NCBI GenBank assembly: GCA_963693635.1
Contig: CAVOBC010000037.1
Span: 1 to 20,361, forward strand
Source: CAVOBC01 sp963693635
GTDB taxonomy: Bacteria; Pseudomonadota; Gammaproteobacteria; Pseudomonadales; Azotimanducaceae
Direction of reading: 5' to 3'
Length of the DNA stretch: 20,361 bases
The position numbers were made by a program, and so were the translations under genes. Shown one piece after another: positions 1 through 7,499 of the stretch; position 1 is the stretch's first letter, and each line of letters begins with the position of its first letter. The notes beneath the pieces were generated by a model, which made no database searches, was not told the origin of the DNA, and saw nothing but the letters and a program-made list of their open reading frames with translations.

Positions 1-288
1 CGCCTCGTTACCGTCAACATCGATGAGAGTCAGCAAAAAGCCCAACGCTTCCTGCAACGCTTCGCGCCCACGCTCGCGGCACACGCCGACGGGCTTGCCG
101 ACCCTGCGACGGATGCAGCCCGAGACCATGCGGTTCGTTCGATGCCGAGCGCGTATCTCATCGATACCGACGGCACCGCCTTATGGATTCACCACGGCTA
201 TCGGCCGGGCGACCTCAATGAAGTGCTGGCCCGCATTGAGGCCGCATTGGGGCCGAACGACACGACCGGAGCCACGTTGTCAGAGTGA
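1..288 (+). CDS. Thioredoxin/TlpA-like protein, C-terminal fragment
   Basis: The reading frame is open from base 1 to a TGA at 286-288 and gives the last 95 residues; the start lies outside the window. The visible part has the layout of the C-terminal half of a TlpA/ResA-type thioredoxin fold: a strand (VTVNID), a helix (QKAQRFLQRF), then the cis-proline segment with its strand pair (VRSMPSAYLIDTDGTALW) and a final helix (LNEVLARIEAAL). In this family the strand-turn-strand with the cis-Pro normally sits close to the redox site. The CxxC motif would be upstream and cannot be seen, so a role as thiol-disulfide reductase or in cytochrome c maturation is only an inference. The gene converges with nadA and their 3' ends overlap by 9 bp. 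Confidence 0.72.
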   Translation, partial: RLVTVNIDESQQKAQRFLQRFAPTLAAHADGLADPATDAARDHAVRSMPSAYLIDTDGTALWIHHGYRPGDLNEVLARIEAALGPNDTTGATLSE

Positions 289-1323
289 TTTGCGCAGCCG
301 AAAATCACTGCCCGCCGAGAAGTTCACCATGCGTTCCAGCGGCACCAGAGCGCGGGCCGCGACTTCGGGGTCAACCTGAATCTCGTTTTTGTCTCCGTCC
401 TCAAGCACCTGTAACAGGTTCTCAAGCACGTTCATGCCCATCCACGGACAATGGGCACAGCTCCGACACGCGGCACCTTCACCGGCTGTCGGCGCTTCGA
501 TGAATATCTTGTCGGGCGCTTCCTGCCGCATGCGGTAAAAGATGCCCTTGTCGGTGGCAACAATGAACTTCTCGTTCGGCAGTTGTTGCGCCGCACGAAT
601 AATCTGCGTCGTCGATCCGACAACGTCAGCAAGGTCGATGACGGCCCCCGGCGATTCGGGATGCACAAGCACCGCAGCATCCGGATGTACGTGCATCAAA
701 TCAGCGAGACCTTGCGCCTTGAATTCCTCATGTACGATGCAGGAACCGTCCCACATCACCATGTCGGCGCCCGTCTCGCGCTGGATGTAACCGCCAAGGT
801 ACTTGTCCGGTGCCCAGATCAGCGTTTCGCCAAGGTCGTTCAGGTGCTCGGCAACCTCGAGCGCAATACTGGAGGTGACCACCCAGTCAGCGCGGGCTTT
901 CACCGCTGCCGACGTATTGGCATACACCACGACGGTTCTTTCGGGATGCTCATCGCAGAAACGGGAGAAATCTTCGATCGGGCAGCCGAGGTCAAGCGAA
1001 CAGGTCGCTTCAAGGGTCGGCATCAGCACCCGCTTGTCCGGGCTCAAAATCTTGGCGGTCTCGCCCATGAAGCGAACGCCGGCAACCACCAGCGTTTCTG
1101 CGTCATGCGCCGCGCCAAAGCGCGCCATTTCGAGCGAGTCGGAAACGCAGCCCCCCGTTTCGTCAGCCAGCTCCTGAATGGCGTCATCGGTGTAATAGTG
1201 GGCGACCAACACCGCGCCACGCCGTGCGAGCGCTTCTTTTATGCGGGCTTTGTAGTCGGCGATCTCCACGTCGCTCATCAGATGACTCTGATGCACGGGG
1301 ACATCGAATGCGATGTTTGCCAT
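280..1323 (-). CDS. nadA: Quinolinate synthase NadA
   Basis: This is the iron-sulfur enzyme that condenses iminoaspartate (made by NadB) with dihydroxyacetone phosphate to give quinolinate in de novo NAD synthesis; it is cytosolic. The 347 residues match the usual family length. Cys108 (EATCSL), Cys195 (WDGSC) and Cys292 (the last Cys of CRSCAHC, 286-292) correspond to the three ligands of the 4Fe-4S cluster, and the AHYYTDD and VNFSAGSDFR segments are typical. The ATG is preceded by GGAGG at 5-nt spacing, which fixes the start. No nadB or nadC is nearby. The gene runs in the same direction as tol-pal-cpoB further right, as in E. coli. Possible -10 elements (TATAGT, TAGAAT) lie about 25-35 nt upstream of the start codon without a good -35. 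Confidence 0.96.
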   Translation of the reverse strand: MANIAFDVPVHQSHLMSDVEIADYKARIKEALARRGAVLVAHYYTDDAIQELADETGGCVSDSLEMARFGAAHDAETLVVAGVRFMGETAKILSPDKRVLMPTLEATCSLDLGCPIEDFSRFCDEHPERTVVVYANTSAAVKARADWVVTSSIALEVAEHLNDLGETLIWAPDKYLGGYIQRETGADMVMWDGSCIVHEEFKAQGLADLMHVHPDAAVLVHPESPGAVIDLADVVGSTTQIIRAAQQLPNEKFIVATDKGIFYRMRQEAPDKIFIEAPTAGEGAACRSCAHCPWMGMNVLENLLQVLEDGDKNEIQVDPEVAARALVPLERMVNFSAGSDFRLRKSL

Positions 1324-1447
1324 GTCTGCCTCCGGCTCGCGGAGTTCCGATTCTACTATAGGCGGCCGTCTTCAATACCACCGAATGTTGGACACGTCGG
1401 AAACAGGCTGTTTGCGGGTGCGCAACGCCACTCTTTTGACCGGTCTG

Positions 1448-1456
1448 TGTTATACC
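1448..1456 (+). promoter_or_regulatory. Candidate extended -10 promoter for the GshB-like gene
   Basis: TGT followed by TATACC resembles an extended -10 element (TGnTATAAT). It would start transcription near 1463, leaving a leader of about 60 nt before the ATG at 1522. There is no convincing -35. The perfect 8-bp palindrome GACCGGTC lies just upstream at 1439-1446 and could be an operator or chance. The gene has no clear Shine-Dalgarno sequence. Confidence 0.35.
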
Positions 1457-1521
1457 CTTCGCGTCTTCGCGGTCGGCCGCCATTGGCCGGCTATCCCACA
1501 TGCACGACCCAACGACCTGAC

Positions 1522-2439
1522 ATGCAGATCCTCTTTCTCATCCCCCAGTCGGACCTGGTGATCGATGGCAACTATCGACGCCTGGCGAATCTCTGCCAAC
1601 AGCGCGGCGACCGGGTTGTGCTCGCGTTTATGGAGAGTCTCGCGATGCGGGCGTCGGCCATCGTCGTCGATGGCATGGAGATGAGTGGCCCTCTTGACAT
1701 TGATGCCCCATTCCCCGATCACCGCCCGTGTGGCATTTCGTCAATGGACACCATCTGGGTGATGTCACTTGGCATGCAGGGCAGCTTTCTGGACAAGATG
1801 CAGATGCTCCACTGCGCAGGCCCGGCGCGGATTCTCAATTCCCTCGAGTCGTTGATGCATCTCAAGAGCAAGTACTTTCTCGCTGCAGACAAGAGCGTCA
1901 TCCGGCATCCGGAGACACATGCCGGCAACAACGCCGCGGCACTCTTTGACATCGTTGCCGGTGGCGGGCGCTGGATCGCCAAGCCCCCCGCCGGCAGTTT
2001 CGGCCGCGAGGTTTACCTCATAAGCCGGGATGACCCGAATGCCCGGGTGGTGCTCGACGCTCTGACCGGGCATGAGTCAGGCAATTACTGTCTGCTGCAG
2101 CGATACGTGCCTGAAATTGAAGCGGGGGAAAAACGCGTTCTGATTGCGGGCGGGGTACCCGTCGCCCAGTACCTCAGGCGGCAAGGCATGGATCATCGAA
2201 CGAACGTCATGCAGGGCGCACACATTGACACCTGTGACCTGACCGCCGCCGAGCGGGACTACTGCACCCAAATCGGTCATATGCTGGGTGCGATGGGCGC
2301 CGATTTCGTCGGTATGGATCTCGCCTACCCGTGGGTCATCGAATTCAACGTCGTGAATCCAGGCGGCATCCTCACGATCGAGTCGCTAACGGGCATCGAT
2401 GTCAGCCCGGCAGTTCTGGCCCACGCGATGGCGACTTGA
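1522..2439 (+). CDS. GshB-like ATP-grasp ligase (glutathione synthetase family)
   Basis: This is a 305-residue ATP-grasp enzyme that most resembles bacterial glutathione synthetase, which ligates gamma-glutamylcysteine and glycine using ATP. Visible motifs are the ATP-lysine strand with its glycine loop (WIAKPPAGSFGREV, about 151-164), the large-loop strand (RYVPEIEAGEKRVLIAGG, 194-211) and the metal-binding strand (MDLAYPWVIEFNVVNPGG, 265-282) with Glu274 and Asn276 in the places used by GshB. The N-terminal domain is diverged from typical GshB. The frame stays open upstream through the antisense of nadA, but family length and the start of the first strand (MQILFLIPQSD) place the start at 1522. 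No gshA is visible. The substrate may therefore differ; the fold is sure, the exact reaction is not. Confidence 0.8.
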   Translation: MQILFLIPQSDLVIDGNYRRLANLCQQRGDRVVLAFMESLAMRASAIVVDGMEMSGPLDIDAPFPDHRPCGISSMDTIWVMSLGMQGSFLDKMQMLHCAGPARILNSLESLMHLKSKYFLAADKSVIRHPETHAGNNAAALFDIVAGGGRWIAKPPAGSFGREVYLISRDDPNARVVLDALTGHESGNYCLLQRYVPEIEAGEKRVLIAGGVPVAQYLRRQGMDHRTNVMQGAHIDTCDLTAAERDYCTQIGHMLGAMGADFVGMDLAYPWVIEFNVVNPGGILTIESLTGIDVSPAVLAHAMAT

Positions 2440-2501
2440 GTTTTAGACTTCAATTCGTATGATAGCGCCTGCTTCGCACCCGGCCACCCGGGGCGAACAT
2501 C

Positions 2502-2577
2502 GGGCCGTTAGCTCAGTTGGTAGAGCACCTGGCTTTTAACTAGTTGGTCCCGCGTTCGAGTCGCGGACGGCCCACCA
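2502..2577 (+). tRNA. tRNA-Lys (anticodon UUU)
   Basis: A complete cloverleaf of 76 nt with encoded CCA. The acceptor arms GGGCCGT (2502-2508) and ACGGCCC (2567-2573) pair fully. The D stem is GCTC/GAGC, the anticodon loop CTTTTAA holds TTT at 2535-2537, and the T arm is CCGCG-TTCGAGT-CGCGG. The anticodon stem CCTGG/CTAGT has a C-U mismatch at 27-43 and a G-U pair at 30-40, leaving three Watson-Crick pairs. It is transcribed opposite to nadA and the Tol cluster. No clear terminator follows. A 7-bp inverted repeat at 2607-2613/2629-2635 has a 15-nt loop and no T-run. Confidence 0.96.
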
Positions 2578-2766
2578 ACTCCCCTTCTCGCATTGCTTTC
2601 TTGCATCGACGCGATGCGCCGATGCACGCGCGTCGTTGAACCTGCGAGCAGAAGGTCGCGCAAGCGTACGCTGACGTTCGCAACGAAGCGCTCGCGCGCG
2701 AATATTGGAACGAATGGCCTGCGCAAGCAGATGCAGAAGCGCCAGACAGCGTGCGGCCGGCCGATC

Positions 2767-3885
2767 TCATGCCAGCGCTGAGATGCGCCAGACGAGCGAA
2801 TCTCTGCCCTTCTGCGATCCCTTCTTTTCCTCAAACCCGAGGTCTTCCTCAAACCCAGGGTCTTCCTCAAACCCAGGATCTTCCTGCAACCCCGGGCCTT
2901 CAAGAACAAGGGACTTTCTCAACTGCTGGGCTGAGAGCGCACCCGCCCACAACTCGCGCCAGCACTGCAGCAGCAGCGAGCGATCGGCACTCGACAGGCC
3001 ACGCACAATACGCAACCCGTGTTGGTGGACGTCAACCGCGGTACCACCGGCCTCAGCAATCTCCACCTCGTCCCCCATTCCCTCAAACATCCGAGCGAGA
3101 TAGTCCGCCGCGTCTGACACATCGCCATCCACTGCACCTATCATCTCTGCCGTCTCCGCGAAGTACTGTTGTCCGATCAGGCGCGCTGCGAGGCGACCCA
3201 ACTCGCTGGCCTCGAGAGGCCCGATGACCTCCTGCAAGGTCGTGAGACCGTTGCGAACATAATCCATCGCGTAGTTGCGATTCGCCTTCGCGAGACGGAG
3301 CGGGTCCCAATCGGCAGGTGGCTGCGGCTGCTCGGCGGCACAAAACACGGGCGGTACTTCGTCCGGAGCAAACGTCAGTCGCTCATGCGGTTCAAGCGCC
3401 CGATCAAACTCGCGGAAATAGCCGCAGAGACCAAACTGCCCGGTCATGTCTTCTGACACACACACGAACCCCAGCTTCGGATTCTTGAGGGTGACACCGT
3501 TGTGCGCGTACCAGCCATTCAGGAAGCCGCGGCTCACCTCAACCGGCAGGCCGCAAATGACCGGGCCCGCGAACATCCAGCGCGGATAGCGGAACCGCAC
3601 CCACGCCTTGCGGTCATGTTCCGGCATGAACTCAACAGCGACGCCACCCATGTTGTTGGCGAGCACATGGTACCGGGCGCACGCAACCGCATCCGGTAGT
3701 CCATGCAGCCCCAGCTTCTCGAAACTGGACAGGAACTTCTCTTCATGCTGCTTCCGGAACAGCCGGAAGGTCCAATCACCCATCACGGTGGGGCCCTTTC
3801 GACTGGAAATCATGAGTTGAAGGCCCAGAAAATAAGCGTGATGCAGATGCGCTTGCGCAGCAATGCAATCGATATCATTCGTCAT
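2767..3885 (-). CDS. Uncharacterised 372-aa protein with repeat-derived acidic tail
   Basis: I do not recognise the family. The frame is well supported: ATG at 3885 with AGGAA about 6 nt upstream, and a composition typical of a soluble protein. Residues 1-175 look like one globular domain rich in aromatic residues (e.g. FRYPRWMFAGPVICGLPVE, 98-116) with cysteines at 7, 69, 111, 142 and 154; there is no classic catalytic motif or signal peptide. Residues 195-325 are mostly helical (YAMDYVRNGLTTLQEVIGPL and following). Residues 330-353 are a six-residue repeat of the type EDPGFE encoded by four 18-bp DNA repeats, after which the protein ends in a basic, unstructured segment. It stands alone, divergent from the MFS gene. 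Any function would be a guess. Confidence 0.72.
   Translation of the reverse strand: MTNDIDCIAAQAHLHHAYFLGLQLMISSRKGPTVMGDWTFRLFRKQHEEKFLSSFEKLGLHGLPDAVACARYHVLANNMGGVAVEFMPEHDRKAWVRFRYPRWMFAGPVICGLPVEVSRGFLNGWYAHNGVTLKNPKLGFVCVSEDMTGQFGLCGYFREFDRALEPHERLTFAPDEVPPVFCAAEQPQPPADWDPLRLAKANRNYAMDYVRNGLTTLQEVIGPLEASELGRLAARLIGQQYFAETAEMIGAVDGDVSDAADYLARMFEGMGDEVEIAEAGGTAVDVHQHGLRIVRGLSSADRSLLLQCWRELWAGALSAQQLRKSLVLEGPGLQEDPGFEEDPGFEEDLGFEEKKGSQKGRDSLVWRISALA
2829..2900. repeat. 18-bp tandem repeat, four units, inside the 372-aa gene
   Basis: Four head-to-tail copies start at 2829, 2847, 2865 and 2883. The first three differ at few positions (core CCTCAAACCC); the fourth is more diverged. The unit length is a multiple of three, so the frame is kept and a six-residue acidic repeat is encoded. 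Confidence 0.92.
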
Positions 3886-4241
3886 TGGGGATTCCTGCGT
3901 CTCGCCGCCAAGCTGAACCCATCAAGGTTTATCAATCAAGTCTCACCAATCAACGTCCATCAATCAGGGACGATCTTTAGCCAGAATTTAGGCGAAGGCC
4001 CCGCGTGCTCCCAGGCAGAGCTCTTCCCTTGCAAACCGACGACCCGCAAGTCACCCTGACCCTCACCGCGACGCGGCCGAATACTTGTGCCGACACTTGC
4101 GACCCGCTTCCCGACACCCCTCCGGACTCTGCAGCATCCCTGGATAGGGCCACATCGAACCAGGCAACGAATCTTCGCCAAAGCGTGCGCTCTTGATACA
4201 ACGCAAAATTACTTCAGCATCAACGCCCAACGTCGCCGCGC
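3886..4241. other. Divergent intergenic region between the 372-aa gene and the MFS gene
   Basis: This 356-bp gap must hold the promoters of both flanking genes. It contains the 20-bp direct repeat at 3921-3968. I see no well-spaced -35/-10 pair in either direction. Short frames on both strands, such as a 74-codon TTG-started one at 3977-4201, have no ribosome binding site and no recognisable content. Confidence 0.6.
3921..3968. repeat. 20-bp imperfect direct repeat upstream of the 372-aa gene
   Basis: The copies at 3921-3940 and 3949-3968 agree at 16 of 20 positions and are separated by 8 bp. Each contains two ATCAA elements 10 bp apart (starts 3921, 3931, 3949, 3959). The repeat lies 36-83 bp upstream of the 372-aa gene's start codon, a place where regulator binding sites occur. 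It could equally be a decayed tandem duplication. Confidence 0.6.
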
Positions 4242-5528
4242 ATGACGCGTAAAACGCTCTTCGGCGACCCGGATTTCGTCTCCGTGTGGAGCGTCGGCGC
4301 GCTCGGCAGTACCGCGCGCTGGCTGGAAATGCTGGTCGTAGGCGTATTCGTCTTCGACCAGACCGGATCGCCGTTTCTGGTTGCACTCATGCTTGTCTTG
4401 CGCATGCTGCCGATGGGCATCTTCGGCCTTGCCGGCGGCATGCTCGCCGAGCACTTCGATCGAAGACGTGTGCTGCTCGTGGCGATGGGAGCGATGTTTG
4501 TCGTTTCCGTCGCCCAGGGGGTGCTCGCAGCCAACGGCTTGATCGAGGTCTGGCACATCGCGTTGGGCGCGTTCATGGGCGGCCTCATGTGGATCACCGA
4601 CTTCCCGGTCAGGAGAACCTTGCTCGCGGACATTGCCGGTCCCGAGCGCGTCGGTCGCGCCATGAGCCTGGATATCACCTCAACGTCAGGAACACGCATG
4701 CTCGGACCGCTCGCGGGCGGTGCCCTACTGGCGAGTACGGGCCTCGCCGGGGCCTACCTTGTCGCGGCTATCGCGTATGCGTTGGCGTTTGTCCTGCTGG
4801 TCCGGCTTGCCGATGTTTCGAAATACAGCCCATCGCCCGATGCGCACGAGCAAAGCGAAACCGTCACGTCGCGGCCTGAGGGCAAGCCCGCCAAAGCACA
4901 ATCGCTGAATCTCCGGGAACTCCTGGCGGATGTTGGACAGATCCGGTCCCGCCTCGCACGTAACCCCCCATTAGCCGGAATATTCGCGGTCACAATCGTC
5001 TTCAACGTCTGGTGCTTCCCCTTCGTTTCAATGATCCCGGTGTTCGGCCGGGATTTCCTTGAACTCAGCCCTGCGGGTATCGGCATGCTGGCCGGCGCTG
5101 AGGGTGCTGGCGCACTCCTCGGCGCGGGACTCCTCGCGGTCTTCGCGGTGCCATCGAAAAGCAGGTTCTACTACTCCGGCGGTGTGATCGCCTACACACT
5201 CCTGGTGCTCACGTTTACCGCCTTGCTCTCCCCGTTTCTGTCATTCTTGCTGATGATCGCGATCGGTTTCGCAGGCGCACTCTTTGCTGCAATGCAAAGC
5301 GCACTCGTGATCATGAATGGCGGCATTCACCGCCAGCAAATGATGGGCGTATTATCGGTTTGCATCGGTACGGGCCCAATCGGCTTCCTGCACCTTGGCG
5401 TCATGGCGAACCTGCTCGGGCCCCGTATTGCCTGCGCGGTGGTCGCAGCAGAGGGCCTGGTCGCCGTCTTGTGGGTGCTCTGGCGCTGGCCTGCGCTCCT
5501 TAGCACACAGGGAAGCCCTCGCCGATAA
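4242..5528 (+). CDS. MFS transporter (EntS/MFS_3-like)
   Basis: This is a 428-residue integral membrane protein of the major facilitator superfamily. About ten to twelve hydrophobic segments are visible, in two halves separated by a hydrophilic stretch near residues 195-240 (KYSPSPDAHEQSE and following), as expected for the central cytoplasmic loop. Motif A is present as GGMLAEHFDRRRVLL after the second helix, and a partial repeat follows at the start of the second half. The opening GDPDFVSVWSVGALGSTARWLEM resembles the proton-driven exporters of the EntS/MFS_3 type, so efflux of a small molecule is likely; the substrate cannot be read. No strong Shine-Dalgarno precedes the ATG. Its stop is 14 bp from the stop of the convergent STAS-like gene. 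Confidence 0.88.
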   Translation: MTRKTLFGDPDFVSVWSVGALGSTARWLEMLVVGVFVFDQTGSPFLVALMLVLRMLPMGIFGLAGGMLAEHFDRRRVLLVAMGAMFVVSVAQGVLAANGLIEVWHIALGAFMGGLMWITDFPVRRTLLADIAGPERVGRAMSLDITSTSGTRMLGPLAGGALLASTGLAGAYLVAAIAYALAFVLLVRLADVSKYSPSPDAHEQSETVTSRPEGKPAKAQSLNLRELLADVGQIRSRLARNPPLAGIFAVTIVFNVWCFPFVSMIPVFGRDFLELSPAGIGMLAGAEGAGALLGAGLLAVFAVPSKSRFYYSGGVIAYTLLVLTFTALLSPFLSFLLMIAIGFAGALFAAMQSALVIMNGGIHRQQMMGVLSVCIGTGPIGFLHLGVMANLLGPRIACAVVAAEGLVAVLWVLWRWPALLSTQGSPRR

Positions 5529-5542
5529 CCGCACGCTCACGC

Positions 5543-5974
5543 TCACACATCCGGATTTTTGCGCATGCGCGAATGATCAGTGCGCAGCCCGCCAGCGTCG
5601 ACGAGCCACGCACGCGCCAGGAATAGATCCCTGAATGCCTGGCACTCGCCCGATGCAGACAAGCTGTGGAACTGAATCATCCGCGCAATCCCGAAGTGAT
5701 AGTCATCGCTCGCGACCACCGCGACCCGAATAGCCCGGTCCTTCCTGCTCGCGGTAAACCGCTCGACCAGCATACTGGCGTCATCCCGCTCGATGCGCAG
5801 ATGTTCTACCTCGCGCAGGCTGATCAACACGTTATTGGACGGATCGTAGAGGGGGTGGATGGCGGCCCGATAGGCAGCTTGTATGACATCATCAAGCTCG
5901 AGCACCCCGTGGCAATTCGCTACAAGCAGGCGCTTCTCATACTCAAACTCAACCACCCGCAACCGGCGCGCCAC
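5543..5974 (-). CDS. Small STAS/SpoIIAA-like protein
   Basis: This 143-residue soluble protein begins at a GTG directly after an in-frame stop, so no longer form is possible. The pattern is beta (VVEFEYEKRLLVANCHGVL), helix (LDDVIQAAYRAAIHP), beta (NNVLISLREVEHL), helix (DASMLVERFTAS), beta (IRVAVVASDDYHFGIARM), helix, and an end of the type FRDLFLARAWL. This is the order seen in short bacterial STAS/SEC14-like proteins with a final FRDxxxAxxWL motif. Such proteins are mostly uncharacterised; some act in regulation by protein contact. It lies 35 bp after the stop of the sigma-54 regulator in the same direction and may share its transcript. No Shine-Dalgarno is seen. Family placement is by pattern only. 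Confidence 0.65.
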   Translation of the reverse strand: MARRLRVVEFEYEKRLLVANCHGVLELDDVIQAAYRAAIHPLYDPSNNVLISLREVEHLRIERDDASMLVERFTASRKDRAIRVAVVASDDYHFGIARMIQFHSLSASGECQAFRDLFLARAWLVDAGGLRTDHSRMRKNPDV

Positions 5975-6009
5975 TTTGTGGTTGTGTCAGACCAGCGTCG
6001 GCAAAGAGA

Positions 6010-7420
6010 TCATCCATCTTCGTGGCTGGCGTTACGATACTGATTGGGATCGACCCCGTGACGTTCAAGCATTCGGTATATCGACTGTCTAGAAAGTTTC
6101 GACAATCTCGCTGCGGCCGATACATCCCCCTTGCAGGTCCGCACGAGCGAGTCGATATAGGTTTGCTCGAATTCCAAATTCATCCGAGCCTTCTTGCCCG
6201 TGAAGCTGTCCTCATCGTCTACGAAAGTGGAATGCGCCTGCTGCAGTTTCGCCGGAACATCCGCAGCCGTCAGTCGCGTACCCGTGGTCATTACCAGCAT
6301 CCGCCTGACGATATTGATCAACTCACGAATATTACCGGGCCACTCGTGGGCGACCAACAAGGCCACCGCGTCCTCATCCAACGTTCGTCCCGCCCGCCCC
6401 ATCTCGTTACCGTAGACCTGAAGGTAATTGTTCGAGCAGGCGCGGGATATCGGCTCGACGCTGCTTCAGGGGCGGGAGAAGGATCTCGCCCACGCAGATT
6501 CGAAAAAAGAGATCCTCACGGAATCGACCGGCCTTTACCTCTTCTTTCAAGTCCCGGTTAGTGGCTGCAAGCAGGCGAATGTCAACGGACACTTCCTCGC
6601 GGCTACCGACCCGCCTGAATTTCCGTTCCTGCAGCACACGCAGAAGTTTCGCCTGTTGCGGCAGAGACAGCTCGCCAACTTCATCCAGAATGAGCGTGCC
6701 CTTATCTGCGTACTCCATCCAACCGATCGTCCGCTCGGTTGCCCCGGTGAAGGCCCCTCGCTCGTGGCCAAAGAACTCGCTTTCAAAAAGATCCGGCGAA
6801 ATACCGCTGCAATCGACCGGAACGAACTGTTCGTCTGCTCGCGCGCCCTGCGAATGGACGTTGCGAGCAACCATTTCTTTGCCCGTGCCCGTGCCCGTGT
6901 CGCCACTGATCAGCACGTCGACGTTCGTGTCCCCGAGGGCCAAAATCTGCTGCTTGACGTTCTCGATCGGCTCGCTCTTGCCGATGATGTCGCCCATGCT
7001 GCCCGTGCGATTCAACTGGCGCTTGAGCAGTCGGTTCTCGCGGGTCAAACGCGCCTGCTCGAGGACTCGCCTGACCGTCATCAGCAGATCCTCGAGGATC
7101 AGCGGTTTCAGCACATAGTCGGCGGCGCCAAGCTGAACACACTCAATGCAGCTTTCCATTGACGGATAGCCCGTCATGATGATGACGGGTGTTTCGGGGT
7201 TGGCATTTTTGGACCGTTTCAGGATGTCCATGCCACTCGCTTCCGGCATATTGATATCTGACAGGATGAAGTCAAAGTTGCCTTCATCCAGCAAGCCGAG
7301 TGCACGCTGCGCAAGATGCTCGGCCTTGACTGAGACGTCCTCAATCTGGTGTAGCGCCTTTTTGCAGAAGTCGCAGATTGCGCGCTGATCATCCACAACG
7401 AGAACGCGGGACTCTGACAT
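6010..7420 (-). pseudogene. NtrC-type sigma-54 response regulator, frameshifted
   Basis: The gene begins at ATG 7420 with GGAGG 9 nt upstream. It encodes a receiver domain (acidic D10-D11, phosphoacceptor D55 in FILSDINMP, K105), an AAA+ domain with GAFTGA (222-227) and Walker B TLILDEVGE (D246, E247), and a C-terminal Fis-type helix-turn-helix (AARLSKLSRQSIYRML). After RRADIPRLLEQ the frame runs into a stop at 6407-6409. Removing one base near 6427 restores the family sequence YLQVYGNEMGRAGRT and continues to a stop at 6010, giving a normal length of about 469 residues. Walker A reads GDTGTGTGKE instead of the family GExGTGKE, two residues too long. The two lesions together suggest decay, although a sequencing error could explain the first. 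No histidine kinase is adjacent. Confidence 0.85.
6881..6898. repeat. 6-bp tandem repeat (GCCCGT x3) in the Walker A codons
   Basis: Three perfect copies of GCCCGT encode Thr-Gly three times on the minus strand. The family Walker A needs only two such units, so one copy looks like a recent slippage gain. Confidence 0.9.
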
Positions 7421-7499
7421 CGCTGCGTACCTCCGTAGCAGGGACTGGCCGGGGCTGGATATGTTACGGGGGTGCCGATACCGGGTCATCGAACGAGTG

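Noticed and set aside
451..1521. Long plus-strand open frame running into the GshB-like gene
   Set aside because: It is antisense to nadA, has no family content, and the true protein begins at 1522.
2508..2909. Minus-strand frame with repeated RKTLGL-type units
   Set aside because: Alternative frame of the 18-bp repeat that overlaps the tRNA; the unknown protein's frame has the better start and composition.
3977..4201. 74-codon minus-strand frame (MYQERTLWRRFVAWF start)
   Set aside because: TTG start, no ribosome binding site, and the sequence turns into Gly/Ser/Arg-rich noise after about 28 residues.
5635..5660. Sigma-54 promoter (TGGCAC at about 5639)
   Set aside because: The GC element is not at the required distance, and the site lies inside the STAS-like gene.
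6428..7162. 244-codon plus-strand open frame
   Set aside because: Antisense of the sigma-54 regulator, whose domains are unmistakable on the minus strand.
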